Source: a virus. Taken from it: a stretch of 24,855 nt of DNA. Under the pieces are notes generated by a model that saw only the letters and a list, made by a program, of their open reading frames with translations, did no database searches and was not told the DNA's origin. Location: the IMG/VR virus record IMGVR_UViG_3300032092_000234, positions 1 to 24,855 of that record; one strand, written 5' to 3'. Positions 1 to 8,322 of this stretch are shown piece by piece. A program made the translations under genes and the position numbers. Numbering within the stretch: position 1 is the first letter of the stretch; every line of letters starts with the position of its first letter.

Positions 1-1461
1 TGCTCCTCCTTCCGTCCAGTCAGGAGAAACAACCCACGGTCGTATAGGAACAGTAGGAGATTCGTTTTTCGCAATTCTAATGTTGGTAAGAAGCAGAAGA
101 AACTGACTCCACGCATCCGCGGTAATTCCTGAAACGGTTGGTCCAGCATTCGTTCGGATTATTCTTGTTGTGTCTGTTCTAGAAATACCGTACACATTAG
201 GGAAGTTCCATCCCGCATACAAAGACGGGGAAATGGCATCACCAGCATACGATGCGTATATGGGAGTATGTCCATTAGCATCATACAAGTCAGCAGTTTC
301 TCCAGCCACCACAGAATCAAAATTGCTGAATTTTGTCACACCCCATTGCTGCTTTAGCGTGTTGTAGACAAATTGGTTCAAAAACTCTGTTTCAACACCA
401 AAGACTGCACGATTCCAATACAAATACTGCCTGTTTAATTGAGGATTGAATACTCTGTTTTTAATATCGCCAAACGATAAACCGTATTTGCCGTTGACAG
501 TATATAAGTTGTTAAAACTTGGAGAGTTGTACCACGGTGCATTTGATCGGGGATCGTTTGTTATTCCTGGAAGAATTTTGCTCCAGTTTGCACTATCAAA
601 GAACCCGAATGGGGTATATTCTCCGGGAGGCATATCGCCAACCACATAATCTGGCTGACATCCTTTTAGTTTTAGATCAGATATAACTCTTGTGAGTTCA
701 TTGCTCACGCTGAGTCCTGCGTTTTCAGCCCACAAAATCTGACTGCCCGACCAAGCATCGGTTCCACTAGGATATCTGTCGCGGATATCCTCATAAATCG
801 GACCCTGATCGTACCGATACAAACGGACTGCCCGCCTGCCTTGCGGCAAAGCCTTTACTTTTTCAGGAATCGCTTTATACCGATTAGAGGCAAACATCTG
901 ATCTACAGTATCAAAACCATAACCAAGATTTCCCCGTGTTCCCATGATGGAAATCATAGGCTTTACATATTCGTATTTGTTTACATCTCCATACGATTCG
1001 GTTGCATAAAATGGAACGGGTGGTTGCGTATCAGTTAGCGTACCGTTGTCTGTTGCTCCAAAATACGCTGCCCAGACAAGGGTGGCTGCTGCGGTTGTTG
1101 CACCGGTAGAAGCGGAAGCCGGAGAACCAAGAGAAGCAATTGAGTTTGCATACACAGAACTGTTTTGTGGTGTTTTGGTTGATGGACCTCTTCCACCAGA
1201 CCCAACACCAAAACTAGAAGAACTAGTTGCAAAATGCCCACAACTTGCTTGACTTGTTGTTGTGCATACAGGGATGCCGTTCACAACAAAATTCGGACTG
1301 CCTGCAACCATGACTGCATTGTTGTGTGGGCTGTCTCCGTGGGACTCTACCGGATTACCTTCAACAACCACAGGAAATCCATCCAAGTAAAAATTTGGAT
1401 TTCCCACTAATATGGTTCCACCAGCAGTATCAAGATATGCACGCAATACTCCATTTGCCAT
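1..1461 (-). CDS. PAAR-tipped baseplate spike protein with a large C-terminal domain (partial, 3' end off window)
   Basis: This frame is open from an ATG at 1461 to the window edge, giving 487 residues without a stop. Residues about 10-80 form a PAAR-type domain: glycine-punctuated repeats of the kind GNPNFYLDGFPVVVEG and GSPNFVVNGIPVCTTT, followed by a SCGH motif. PAAR proteins cap the tip of the gp5/VgrG spike as a sharp, metal-bound cone. A Ser/Gly/Ala-rich linker (about 80-125) leads to a mixed alpha/beta region from about residue 150 that continues past the edge. Its segments ILWAENAGLSV, GCQPDYVVGDMPPGEY and RPWVVSPDW resemble the strands of a TIM-barrel glycosidase, but this is only an impression. 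The start overlaps the stop of the gene before it (TGATG), so it is translationally coupled to the gp5 operon. Its position directly after gp5 supports the spike-tip role. The family of the large domain is not identified. Confidence 0.8.
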   Translation of the reverse strand, partial: MANGVLRAYLDTAGGTILVGNPNFYLDGFPVVVEGNPVESHGDSPHNNAVMVAGSPNFVVNGIPVCTTTSQASCGHFATSSSSFGVGSGGRGPSTKTPQNSSVYANSIASLGSPASASTGATTAAATLVWAAYFGATDNGTLTDTQPPVPFYATESYGDVNKYEYVKPMISIMGTRGNLGYGFDTVDQMFASNRYKAIPEKVKALPQGRRAVRLYRYDQGPIYEDIRDRYPSGTDAWSGSQILWAENAGLSVSNELTRVISDLKLKGCQPDYVVGDMPPGEYTPFGFFDSANWSKILPGITNDPRSNAPWYNSPSFNNLYTVNGKYGLSFGDIKNRVFNPQLNRQYLYWNRAVFGVETEFLNQFVYNTLKQQWGVTKFSNFDSVVAGETADLYDANGHTPIYASYAGDAISPSLYAGWNFPNVYGISRTDTTRIIRTNAGPTVSGITADAWSQFLLLLTNIRIAKNESPTVPIRPWVVSPDWTEGGA

Positions 1462-1679
1462 CAGTAGGTTCCTCCGTCCACCGGACCATTAGGTGATGGA
1501 TCTTCATAAAATGACAGCAGATCAAATCCCGAATTAGCGTCTTCGGGAATGTATCCTGATGTTTGACTCACACTGCAAACATAAAACTTGCCAGCACGCT
1601 TTACAACATCTCCGTACACATACACGGTGTATTGAGAAGACCCTTCAATGTATTTGCGGTGCAAGCCACGGTAGTTCAT
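1461..1679 (-). CDS. Small baseplate-operon protein, possible carbohydrate-binding module
   Basis: This 72-residue protein lies between gp5 and the PAAR protein. I chose the ATG at 1679, which overlaps the gp5 stop as TGATG, over a GTG one codon earlier. The pattern YVYGDVVKRAGKFYVC followed by SGYIPEDANSGF is like the short beta-sandwich modules (CBM5/12-like) common in phage tail and fibre proteins, where an aromatic-rich strand carries a GDVV...G.(F/Y)Y core. The protein is too short to hold anything else. The C-terminus is rich in Gly, Pro and Asp. Location in the spike operon suggests a virion component, perhaps decorating the hub, but the binding function is inferred from pattern only. 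Confidence 0.6.
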   Translation of the reverse strand: MNYRGLHRKYIEGSSQYTVYVYGDVVKRAGKFYVCSVSQTSGYIPEDANSGFDLLSFYEDPSPNGPVDGGTY

Positions 1680-2785
1680 CACTCACTCCCCTTCAAATTG
1701 ACACGAGCAGGTTTCAGAACAGGATTGCCCGAATTCACTTCAATTCGCTTGCCCTGCTGCATGACCATGACATTGCTGTCTGTGATGAACGAGATGGTGC
1801 GTCCCGAGAATCCAATGTCTCCGTCTGCGTAGAACTCAATGGTTTTTCCAGAAGCCTTGAGACTGCCTTCAATCTGAAGATTCACATTATCGTTTGCAAG
1901 AATATTGGTGCTGCCGTTGATCTGAATGTTGCCACCGCCATTGATGGTGAGATTGATAGCCCCGTCAACAACCAAGTTCAAGCCTTCTTTTCCTGAAATA
2001 TGAATCTTCTTGTTGCCGTGAACAATTTCGTAATCGTCACCCACAATACGCTGAACGCGAGTGCCGTTTGGATTGTCCTTCCATCCGTTGCCCACTTCGG
2101 TGAACGATCCTGACTTGTGGAACTGATGCACCCGTTCGGCTTTCGGAGTATCGTCAAACTCTTCTATGTGACCGCTCTCAGTGTAGCGAACATGATTTTT
2201 TGGATACTGTGCTGCATACGGCGTGGGTGGTTCTCCCCAAGTGAATCCTCCTGCCATGTCAGGAGTGCTGAACACTTCTTTATCTACACTGCTCGTCTTG
2301 TATGCCGCGATGGTGTAATTCATCTGATCTGCATCATTGTTTCGGGCTAGGCGATTAGTGTCTTGTTCACCAACCGCAGAAACTCCAATCGGAAACTTCT
2401 TCTCTTGTATGTCTGCTGGCTTGGCAGGATACTTGCCGCTTGGGCTTGCAAATCCTTTGGTGGTGTCTGCTTCTTTCATGGGAACACCACCAAACGATCC
2501 AATCATCACCGGATCTTGCCCCTCATCACCGTCACGGAAAAATCCAAACACATGGGAACCCTGAAGCAGTCCTGTGGGAGAAGTACCAATACCCGATACC
2601 GCAGCACTGGTGATGGGCTGCATGGGATACGCCCACGGCAGAGCAGCCGTTGGCAGTTCAGTCTTGTCGTCTGTGTGAAAACCGTACACACGAACACGGC
2701 AGCGTCCAAGGAACAGCGGATCGGCGGTGTCTTCCACCACACCGTGCCACCACACAAACCCTTCTCGTCCTAGAAATCCCTTCAT
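1679..2785 (-). CDS. gp5: Baseplate central spike protein gp5 (no lysozyme domain)
   Basis: This is the T4 gp5 spike, which forms the trimeric needle under the baseplate hub. The N-terminal OB-fold is clear: FVWWHGVVEDTADPLFLGRC, then RVRVYGFH, then LPWAYPMQPITSAAVSGIG, which follow T4 gp5 closely. The C-terminal part, from about residue 255, is a run of short alternating strands (KKIHISGKEGLNLVVDGAIN and similar) matching the triple-stranded beta-helix. T4 gp5 has about 575 residues with a lysozyme between these parts. Here there are 368 residues and the linker carries no lysozyme-like sequence, so this spike is non-enzymatic, as in several marine T4-like phages. The start is ATG 2785, which overlaps the gp27 stop as TAATG. 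A TTG at 2800 would also be open but is less likely. Confidence 0.93.
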   Translation of the reverse strand: MKGFLGREGFVWWHGVVEDTADPLFLGRCRVRVYGFHTDDKTELPTAALPWAYPMQPITSAAVSGIGTSPTGLLQGSHVFGFFRDGDEGQDPVMIGSFGGVPMKEADTTKGFASPSGKYPAKPADIQEKKFPIGVSAVGEQDTNRLARNNDADQMNYTIAAYKTSSVDKEVFSTPDMAGGFTWGEPPTPYAAQYPKNHVRYTESGHIEEFDDTPKAERVHQFHKSGSFTEVGNGWKDNPNGTRVQRIVGDDYEIVHGNKKIHISGKEGLNLVVDGAINLTINGGGNIQINGSTNILANDNVNLQIEGSLKASGKTIEFYADGDIGFSGRTISFITDSNVMVMQQGKRIEVNSGNPVLKPARVNLKGSE

Positions 2786-4116
2786 TACACCCCCATGCAA
2801 TTCCGCGAAAGTTCAAGTTTGCAACTGTACGCTGTACCGATTGTGTGCTTCACACTTGTAACCAAATACTCTCCGCTCAAGTTTTTGTCGTCCATGTCGG
2901 TCAGTACTGCAACATCGGACTGCGGCTTTGGAACCTTGATATGCACTACATCGCCCACTCGCCGTCTACTGTCCCCAAATATCTCAATCATAATCTTCTG
3001 TGTCAAAAATGCGTTCATGTGGTACTTGCGCTTGAGATACACAGACTCTATCTTTGAGTTGTCCACGATGCCGTTGGATTTACTGTGAACTGTGTATGGG
3101 GTTGACGGCAAGTACGAGTACGCCACACCACGACCAAACATCCGTTTGGATTCAGGATCCGCCGTTCTGAAGTGCGGTTCGGTTCCCAATTTCTTTATGC
3201 TGTCAAAAATGGCGGGTTCAAACAAATCGGCTATCCGTTGCTCCTTACGCACCAAATCGTGAACCACCAAACGAGACGAAACTATGCCGTTCATTATGTT
3301 GTTGGCAGCGTCAAATCGGCTCATCTCTTCAAGCCGTTGTATTTTGTGATATCGGGAAGGCAGCGAACTCTTGAATCCTAGATTTTGCAGTTGCCCTTCG
3401 GCAATACCAGCATTTGCAGTGGTGTGCAGATAGGTGACAGGATTTGCTGATCCTTGATCAATAATGGACGACAGACTGGCGAATCGGTAACCGTCTAGTG
3501 TTTCGTAAAACAAGAACGGGCTGTACTCGTTTCCTGTTTTGGTGTACGCTTTAGAGGTAAGCCAATTTATTGCTTTGAAAGGAGTGTACGCATACGGTAA
3601 CACAAAAGAGTAATTATCCTTTGTGGGTTCAATCTGCAACCGATCTTTCCACACACCTTCAGGGAAATGCTTCTTGAAAACTCCCGCCACCATATCTGAT
3701 ACCGTTCCTGACATGGCGTAACCGCAGTAATCAGAAAAATTAAAGAATCCGCCCTCACTCATCAGGTGCAGCACATACTGCTGAGTTTTTCCTGTTTCGG
3801 AAATCTGCTGTGTGTCAAGTTTATACACACGAAACAAGAGTTCAACAGGAGTAAATGCGTTGATATCAGACTTGAATGAAATCTCTATCTTCTCGTGTCC
3901 AACAATTGGAAACCGCTCTGGAAAGTTGAAAGCGTCTTCTATGTGCAGTTTAGCCGACAGATACGGAGAGAAAATGTCTTCGTAGATTTCAATATACCGA
4001 AACAGGTTTTTCAGGTCTATCTCTTTGCCGTTTATCAACGAGTGCATCACAAACTTTTGAAGTTTGTAATTTCCGGCTGCAAGTATTGAATTGCCGTGTC
4101 CCGATTGATCAGACAT
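2785..4116 (-). CDS. gp27: Baseplate central hub protein gp27-like
   Basis: This 443-residue protein sits directly before gp5, with which T4 gp27 forms the hub complex (gp27 is a trimeric torus that becomes pseudo-sixfold to join the tail tube). The N-terminal pattern FVMHSLINGKEIDLKNLFRY, then IEIYEDIFSPYLSAKLHIED, then PIVGHEKIEISFK is the hub beta-barrel signature shared by gp27, gpD and VgrG N-terminal domains. T4 gp27 has 391 residues, so the size fits. The last segments (GDVVHIKVPK, SGEYLVTSVKHTI) match the C-terminal hub strand region that precedes the OB-fold in fused VgrGs. The ATG at 4116 lies 1 nt after the gp53 stop. Confidence 0.85.
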   Translation of the reverse strand: MSDQSGHGNSILAAGNYKLQKFVMHSLINGKEIDLKNLFRYIEIYEDIFSPYLSAKLHIEDAFNFPERFPIVGHEKIEISFKSDINAFTPVELLFRVYKLDTQQISETGKTQQYVLHLMSEGGFFNFSDYCGYAMSGTVSDMVAGVFKKHFPEGVWKDRLQIEPTKDNYSFVLPYAYTPFKAINWLTSKAYTKTGNEYSPFLFYETLDGYRFASLSSIIDQGSANPVTYLHTTANAGIAEGQLQNLGFKSSLPSRYHKIQRLEEMSRFDAANNIMNGIVSSRLVVHDLVRKEQRIADLFEPAIFDSIKKLGTEPHFRTADPESKRMFGRGVAYSYLPSTPYTVHSKSNGIVDNSKIESVYLKRKYHMNAFLTQKIMIEIFGDSRRRVGDVVHIKVPKPQSDVAVLTDMDDKNLSGEYLVTSVKHTIGTAYSCKLELSRNCMGV

Positions 4117-4117
4117 T

Positions 4118-5026
4118 TTATACCCTCAGTAGTGCTTCAAGTTCCGCAAGTGCTTCGCGCTTGTAGCGCGGATGCAGAATCTTTATGGTGCGCTTGTCAT
4201 CGTTAGTAGTGTTCTCGTATGTGTAGTTGGACACCGCGTATGTGGGTACAGCCGCACCAGAAACACCCATGTATTTGCCGATGTATGTTTCCCAAAAATC
4301 AACCGTTCCTGAACCCGAGTACCCAACTCCAACGGTTGTGAGATTGGGGTATTCGTTTTCTGTATGACCAAGAACACCACCCACAACAGAATAACTGCCT
4401 GTCTGCTGACTCAGGGGATCCACCGTAAACTTGTCGTTCGCAGCACTTAGTCCACCACTGAACGCAATTTCAAAATGGTGAACTGCCATGTAGGACGGTT
4501 CTATCTTTTTGATTCTTACCGAATACGAACTACCACCAGATACACCAATAGTGGCAGATCCTGTTGCAAAACCTGTGCCGTCAATGGTGAGTTTGCATAG
4601 ATTGGGATCGTAGTCTTTTATAGCAGTGGAGCGACCGCCTTGTGACAGAGTGCTTCCGCTCTGCACACTGGTCTGATAGAAAAATCCGTCAGAGGTGTTG
4701 GTGATGTACACGGTATATCCGCCGTGCTTGTTCTGCACATAGTCTTCTATGGCAGAGCCTGACTTGTACCATCCATGATACGGATCAATAATGTTGTTGG
4801 TCATCAGCACCAACCAGTGGAAAGACGCATCGCCATACACACGCTCTGCAATGTGTTCAGGACGCTCTCCGTCTTTTATGCTGTACTCTATGAACGCACC
4901 GTCACTGCCCCTGATGTCATCACTCAACGCAACGCGGCGAAGCATATTTGCAACAAACACATAGCGAAAGGTGTCGCCATCGCGGACAGGATACTGCAAA
5001 ACAGGAAACTTTGAGAAGTACGGCAT
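4118..5026 (-). CDS. gp53: Baseplate wedge protein gp53
   Basis: The N-terminal 110 residues match gp53, which joins neighbouring baseplate wedges: MPYFSKFPVLQYPV, then EYSIKDGERPEHIAERVYGD, then FHWLVLMTNNIIDPYHGWY. The DGERPEHIAERVYGD stretch is the LysM-like wedge motif. T4 gp53 has 196 residues. This protein has 302 because of a Gly/Ser/Thr-rich beta-type middle region (about 115-270) before a short helical C-terminus (HPRYKREALAELEALLRV), which is the usual gp53 ending. The start codon overlaps the gp48 stop as TGATG, so the two are coupled. Confidence 0.9.
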   Translation of the reverse strand: MPYFSKFPVLQYPVRDGDTFRYVFVANMLRRVALSDDIRGSDGAFIEYSIKDGERPEHIAERVYGDASFHWLVLMTNNIIDPYHGWYKSGSAIEDYVQNKHGGYTVYITNTSDGFFYQTSVQSGSTLSQGGRSTAIKDYDPNLCKLTIDGTGFATGSATIGVSGGSSYSVRIKKIEPSYMAVHHFEIAFSGGLSAANDKFTVDPLSQQTGSYSVVGGVLGHTENEYPNLTTVGVGYSGSGTVDFWETYIGKYMGVSGAAVPTYAVSNYTYENTTNDDKRTIKILHPRYKREALAELEALLRV

Positions 5027-6531
5027 CAGTATCCCTTGTCTACGGTTTCGCGTGTGAGAATGCCCATTTCACTGAAGTTCAGCGTCATGGTGACAGCAGT
5101 GGGTGAGTTGTCAACAAAAGTACTGAATAGAGAATTGGGTGTGTAATCCACCGATATGGAAGTGAGTGAGCAGCGACCAATCCGCGGCAAATACTCGTTC
5201 TCCACAAATCCTGCTTGGTTCATGTTGGGATTGGACGACAGGAATCGCACTTCAAATTCCGCAGGAACACGCAGCATGATCTGTACATCGGATTCCTTTT
5301 CCCCGACCAACTGCTCGTCCCGAGCGGGGTGAGCGTGATATCGGAATGTCTCAATGATATCCCGTATGGTCTGTACTTCCGTCTGATTTCGCGGATAGAA
5401 CTCCCAACTAAACGAGAAGTTTCGGAAATCTTTTTGTTTGAACAATTTTTCAAGACGAGGATTCACCACTTTTCCCCGAGCAGCAGCAGCGGATCCTGCG
5501 ACTCCAACCGCACCTGCTAATTTTTGCGCTCCTGCTTCTAGCCCCTGTGCAGCAGTATCCGCAGGAGAACCCAAAGCATTGAAGAATGCACCGGCAATCT
5601 TGTTGTCAATGTCTTCGTATGTAAACGAGTCTTCGTTGTTTACCTTGTTGCAGAACGGCAGATAGATAGAAATCATCTGATCGTACACCGCTTCATTGGT
5701 GTACGCCTTTGCTAGTCCGACCGCACCCGCAGCCAGTCCTGCTCCCACCGCTGCACCTCCTGCTGCGCCAGGCACCGCACCCACACCACCAAAAATCATG
5801 CCTGCTGCACCACCGGCTGCTCCACCAAGAACAGCACCCGTTGCCGCAGCGTCAACCACACCGGTCTCTGCCACTATTGTGCTAATTCGGTCCTGCACCT
5901 GAAGCCGTTCGGTTTCGTCCATTCCCACACGACCAGCACCGTTATTCAGTTCTGCTTCAATGCTAGACATACGAGACTGTTCTGAAGTAATAGTCTGCTC
6001 CAAAACCTGCCGTGCTTTGCCAGGATTGTTCTGCAACATGGTTGCCATGCTCTCGTTGGTGACAGGATCAACAACCTTGAGCATATTGGGATCGTTCATC
6101 ATTTCCTGCAATGCTGCAATTTTTTCATCACTCAGGGGTGTGCTGTACAGTGACTGTGGATCCAATCCACCACCACTAATAAGACTTGCCAGCGTGGTCA
6201 GATTGCCAATATTTTTGGCAGATTCCATTTTGGCATTGGTCAGGGACTCGCGGAGATCCTTGGCTTCCCATCTCCAAAAGGCTTTGAACTGCATGACATG
6301 GGGAACCTGCGCGTTGCCCAAATCCACGGGATACCGCAGAACAGAAGGTCTATTCCGTGATCCGCGCTTTAGTTTGGGGGTTGATTCCAGACTTTGCAGC
6401 ACGGGATCACCCGCTTGTTCAGGAAAAGCAGTTCCCGTGAATCGTCCTGAACCAAAACGGTTAGTAGACACAAACGGCTTCCCGTTTGATGTGAATGCAG
6501 GGTTAATCAGGGATTGTGGAATTTGTGACAT
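5026..6531 (-). CDS. gp48: Baseplate tail-tube cap protein gp48-like
   Basis: This 501-residue protein heads the left baseplate operon. Its C-terminal third carries the tail-tube-like fold of gp48, the cap on which the tail tube is built: KQKDFRNFSFSWEFYPRNQT, then IIETFRYHAHPA, then IMLRVPAEFEVRFL, then ISVDYTPNSLFSTFVDNSP. The N-terminal part (RPSVLRYPVDLG... FKAFWRW) fits the known family pattern. T4 gp48 has 364 residues. Most of the excess is a middle insertion (about 100-350) that includes a 50-residue Gly/Ala-rich stretch at 224-275. AAAGGA precedes the ATG at a normal distance, and a CATAAATA late promoter lies 27 nt upstream. Confidence 0.82.
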   Translation of the reverse strand: MSQIPQSLINPAFTSNGKPFVSTNRFGSGRFTGTAFPEQAGDPVLQSLESTPKLKRGSRNRPSVLRYPVDLGNAQVPHVMQFKAFWRWEAKDLRESLTNAKMESAKNIGNLTTLASLISGGGLDPQSLYSTPLSDEKIAALQEMMNDPNMLKVVDPVTNESMATMLQNNPGKARQVLEQTITSEQSRMSSIEAELNNGAGRVGMDETERLQVQDRISTIVAETGVVDAAATGAVLGGAAGGAAGMIFGGVGAVPGAAGGAAVGAGLAAGAVGLAKAYTNEAVYDQMISIYLPFCNKVNNEDSFTYEDIDNKIAGAFFNALGSPADTAAQGLEAGAQKLAGAVGVAGSAAAARGKVVNPRLEKLFKQKDFRNFSFSWEFYPRNQTEVQTIRDIIETFRYHAHPARDEQLVGEKESDVQIMLRVPAEFEVRFLSSNPNMNQAGFVENEYLPRIGRCSLTSISVDYTPNSLFSTFVDNSPTAVTMTLNFSEMGILTRETVDKGY

Positions 6532-6557
6532 GGATATTCCTTTGAAGAACGGCTACA

Positions 6558-6565
6558 TATTTATG
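6558..6565 (-). promoter_or_regulatory. T4-type late promoter for the gp48-gp53-gp27-gp5 operon
   Basis: The minus strand reads CATAAATA, one base from the T4 late consensus TATAAATA. It lies 26 nt before the gp48 start, with an AAAGGA ribosome site in between. It sits inside a 14-bp inverted repeat (TACATA-2-TATGTA) in the divergent gap between gp48 and gp4. Confidence 0.7.
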
Positions 6566-6566
6566 T

Positions 6567-7007
6567 ATGGCATACAAAGGTATTTTTCAACCACAGAATC
6601 CCACCAAATACATGGGCGATCCCACCAAGATCACATACCGAAGTATGTGGGAACGCAAGTTTATGAAGTACTGCGATAGCAGTTCAAATGTTCTCCGTTG
6701 GGCATCCGAAGAGGTTGTGATTCCGTATATGAGTCCCATAGACCACAAACCACATCGCTACTTTGTAGACTTCTTGGTTGAGGTACGCACACCTGAAGGC
6801 ATCAAGACTTGGCTTGTGGAGATCAAACCCAAGAAGCAGTGCCGCGAACCCGAAAAGCGAAAAAAGATCACCCGAGGATACATCACCGAAGTCAAGACAT
6901 GGGTCACAAACAAAGCCAAGTGGGACGCGGCTAAACGGGTATCCGATGCCAAGGGATGGGAATTCAAAATATTGACCGAGGACGACTTGTTCAAGAAGAA
7001 GCCATGA
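6567..7007 (+). CDS. gp4: Head completion protein gp4
   Basis: This 146-residue protein has the length of T4 gp4 (150) and its typical layout: an N-terminal YMGDPTKITYRSMWERKFM, then EEVVIPYMSPIDHKPHRYFV, DFLVEV and WLVEIKPKKQCREP. The order E...D-F...E-I-K is the PD-(D/E)XK nuclease core (TnsA-like), with D at about residue 68 and ExK at about 86-88. gp4 acts when DNA-filled heads are completed before tail joining, and the nuclease-like residues are kept here. The ATG has only a weak ribosome site (AAGAACGG, far upstream) and lies inside the divergent promoter region, so its start may be nearly leaderless. Its stop overlaps the next start as ATGA. Confidence 0.9.
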   Translation: MAYKGIFQPQNPTKYMGDPTKITYRSMWERKFMKYCDSSSNVLRWASEEVVIPYMSPIDHKPHRYFVDFLVEVRTPEGIKTWLVEIKPKKQCREPEKRKKITRGYITEVKTWVTNKAKWDAAKRVSDAKGWEFKILTEDDLFKKKP

Positions 7008-7597
7008 TAGACGAACAAAAACAAAAAACCGATCTTCAAGAACTACTCAAAGAAACCACCGTGGTATTAGGTGGAACCGATCAGACTTACATTCAGTTTG
7101 TCCAAATGCTGAATGATTACAATCAACTAAGCATACCCACTCGCCTCCTACCGGGTTGCTTGGTCTTTTTCAAATACAAACCAATCAGTGAATCTTTTAT
7201 TTCACGGAATACATATTACGATTCGTTTCCTCTCGTCCTGATCACTGATGTGTACCGAGGCGGATTTGAGGGAGTGAATCTGCACTTCATTGCTCCCCAA
7301 TACAGAAAAGCCTTGTTTGATGTGGTTATGCGTGGACTACCCACCATCAAGGCAAACGAGGAGTGGAGAACACGATTGCGGGTGGATTATGATCGGTTGG
7401 AAGCACGAAGAATATTCAAGTATTACAAACCGTGCTACCGAAGGTATCTGTGGAAAGGCATGAAACGCAGACCAGCACTCGTGCCGTTTCAGTTGTGGGA
7501 AGACATGGTGAACGGAAATTCACAAAAGTTTGTAGGGGCAAAACCCGTAACCGTATACCGAGACAGCCGAAACGCAGTAATTCGCGGGGGAGGATAA
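7004..7597 (+). CDS. Conserved T4-like phage protein of unknown role, between gp4 and the tail-tube gene
   Basis: The chosen ATG at 7004 overlaps the gp4 stop (ATGA). A longer frame from 6956 would run inside gp4 and is unlikely. The 197-residue product has a core LPGCLVFFKYKP, then YYDSFPLVLITDV, then GGFEGVNLHFIAPQYRKALF and a basic C-terminal half (RIFKYYKPCYRRYLWKGMKRR). Proteins with this 'K-Y-K-P ... YYD.FPLVL ... G.NLH' layout are frequent in T4-like genomes near baseplate and head genes, but I do not know a tested function. Its stop is directly followed by the next start. It probably belongs to virion assembly. Confidence 0.75.
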   Translation: MIDEQKQKTDLQELLKETTVVLGGTDQTYIQFVQMLNDYNQLSIPTRLLPGCLVFFKYKPISESFISRNTYYDSFPLVLITDVYRGGFEGVNLHFIAPQYRKALFDVVMRGLPTIKANEEWRTRLRVDYDRLEARRIFKYYKPCYRRYLWKGMKRRPALVPFQLWEDMVNGNSQKFVGAKPVTVYRDSRNAVIRGGG

Positions 7598-8281
7598 ATG
7601 GCACTAGTACCGTCAAACATCAACGAAATGATTCAAGCAATCAGACGCTCTGGCGTTGCGTACAGCAATCGCTACGAACTGATGTTTGGTATTCCAAGCG
7701 TGTTTCCGTCAGGCAATCCAGCCGAACTAAAGAACCTCACGGTTCGCTGTGATGCTGTTACCGTGCCTGGTCGTGGATTTTCAACCACACCGTATCGCTT
7801 TTACGGTCCTGCCCGAAATATGCCGTATGAACCCATCTACAGCGGAGAGATAAACATCTCCGTGATTCTGTCTGCGGATTTGCGTGAACGCAAGTTTTTT
7901 GAAGACTGGATGAACTTTGTGTGCAGCCGCGACAACTTCAAGTTTGGCTACTATGACGATTACATTACCGATTTGGAAATAACGGTATTCGGCAAGGACG
8001 AAGCCCCCACCCACAAATTCTTTGTGGAAGAAGTGTATCCCAAGTCTATTGGTGATTTGCAGATGGGCTACGACAAGGATAACGACTATCTGCGCCAAGA
8101 CATAACCCTGTCGTTCCGCAAGTACACCCCACAGTATATTGGTATGCCTGGCTCTACCCCAACTCCAAACAACGGTCCGGCTTCTTTCTTGAGTCCAACC
8201 AGCAGCAAAATATACAATATGGGCGGTGCCGCAGGAGGCGATCCGCAGCAATGGAAGTCACCAACAAATACTCCAAGTTGA
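7598..8281 (+). CDS. Tail tube-fold protein (gp54 tube initiator or gp19 tail tube)
   Basis: The 227-residue product has the T4 gp19/gp54 fold pattern: NRYELMFGIP at the first strand, a strand around LTVRCDAVTVPGRGFSTTPY, then GEINISVILSADLRERKFFE with DWMNFV, then HKFFVEEVYPKSIGDLQMGY and ITLSFRKY at the end. gp19 is the tail tube subunit (163 residues in T4). gp54 (320 residues) caps the baseplate and starts the tube. The length lies between them. Clustering with hub genes and the RKFFEDWMN helix favour gp54, while the absence of other tube genes here leaves gp19 open. GGGGGAGG precedes the ATG. The C-terminal 40 residues are low in structure (Pro, Asn, Gly, Ser). Confidence 0.8.
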   Translation: MALVPSNINEMIQAIRRSGVAYSNRYELMFGIPSVFPSGNPAELKNLTVRCDAVTVPGRGFSTTPYRFYGPARNMPYEPIYSGEINISVILSADLRERKFFEDWMNFVCSRDNFKFGYYDDYITDLEITVFGKDEAPTHKFFVEEVYPKSIGDLQMGYDKDNDYLRQDITLSFRKYTPQYIGMPGSTPTPNNGPASFLSPTSSKIYNMGGAAGGDPQQWKSPTNTPS

Positions 8282-8284
8282 ACA

Positions 8285-8292
8285 CATAAATA
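8285..8292 (+). promoter_or_regulatory. T4-type late promoter for gp26 and the tape measure
   Basis: The plus strand reads CATAAATA just after the tube gene stop and 30 nt before the gp26 ATG, with AAAGGA between them. The same octamer on the other strand heads the gp48 operon. Confidence 0.7.
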
Positions 8293-8322
8293 CAGTCTGA
8301 CTATATTGACTAAAGGAATACA

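Noticed and set aside
2785-2800. Earlier TTG start for gp5 (five codons upstream)
   Set aside because: ATG 2785 overlaps the gp27 stop as TAATG, the same coupling used elsewhere in the operon, and gives the expected gp5 N-terminus.
5960-6679. Long plus-strand frame of 239 codons opposite gp48
   Set aside because: It is the mirror frame of gp48, with no family likeness, and it overlaps the gp4 start.
6956-7003. Longer N-terminus for the gene after gp4
   Set aside because: It would overlap gp4 by 52 nt; ATG 7004 gives the usual ATGA overlap.
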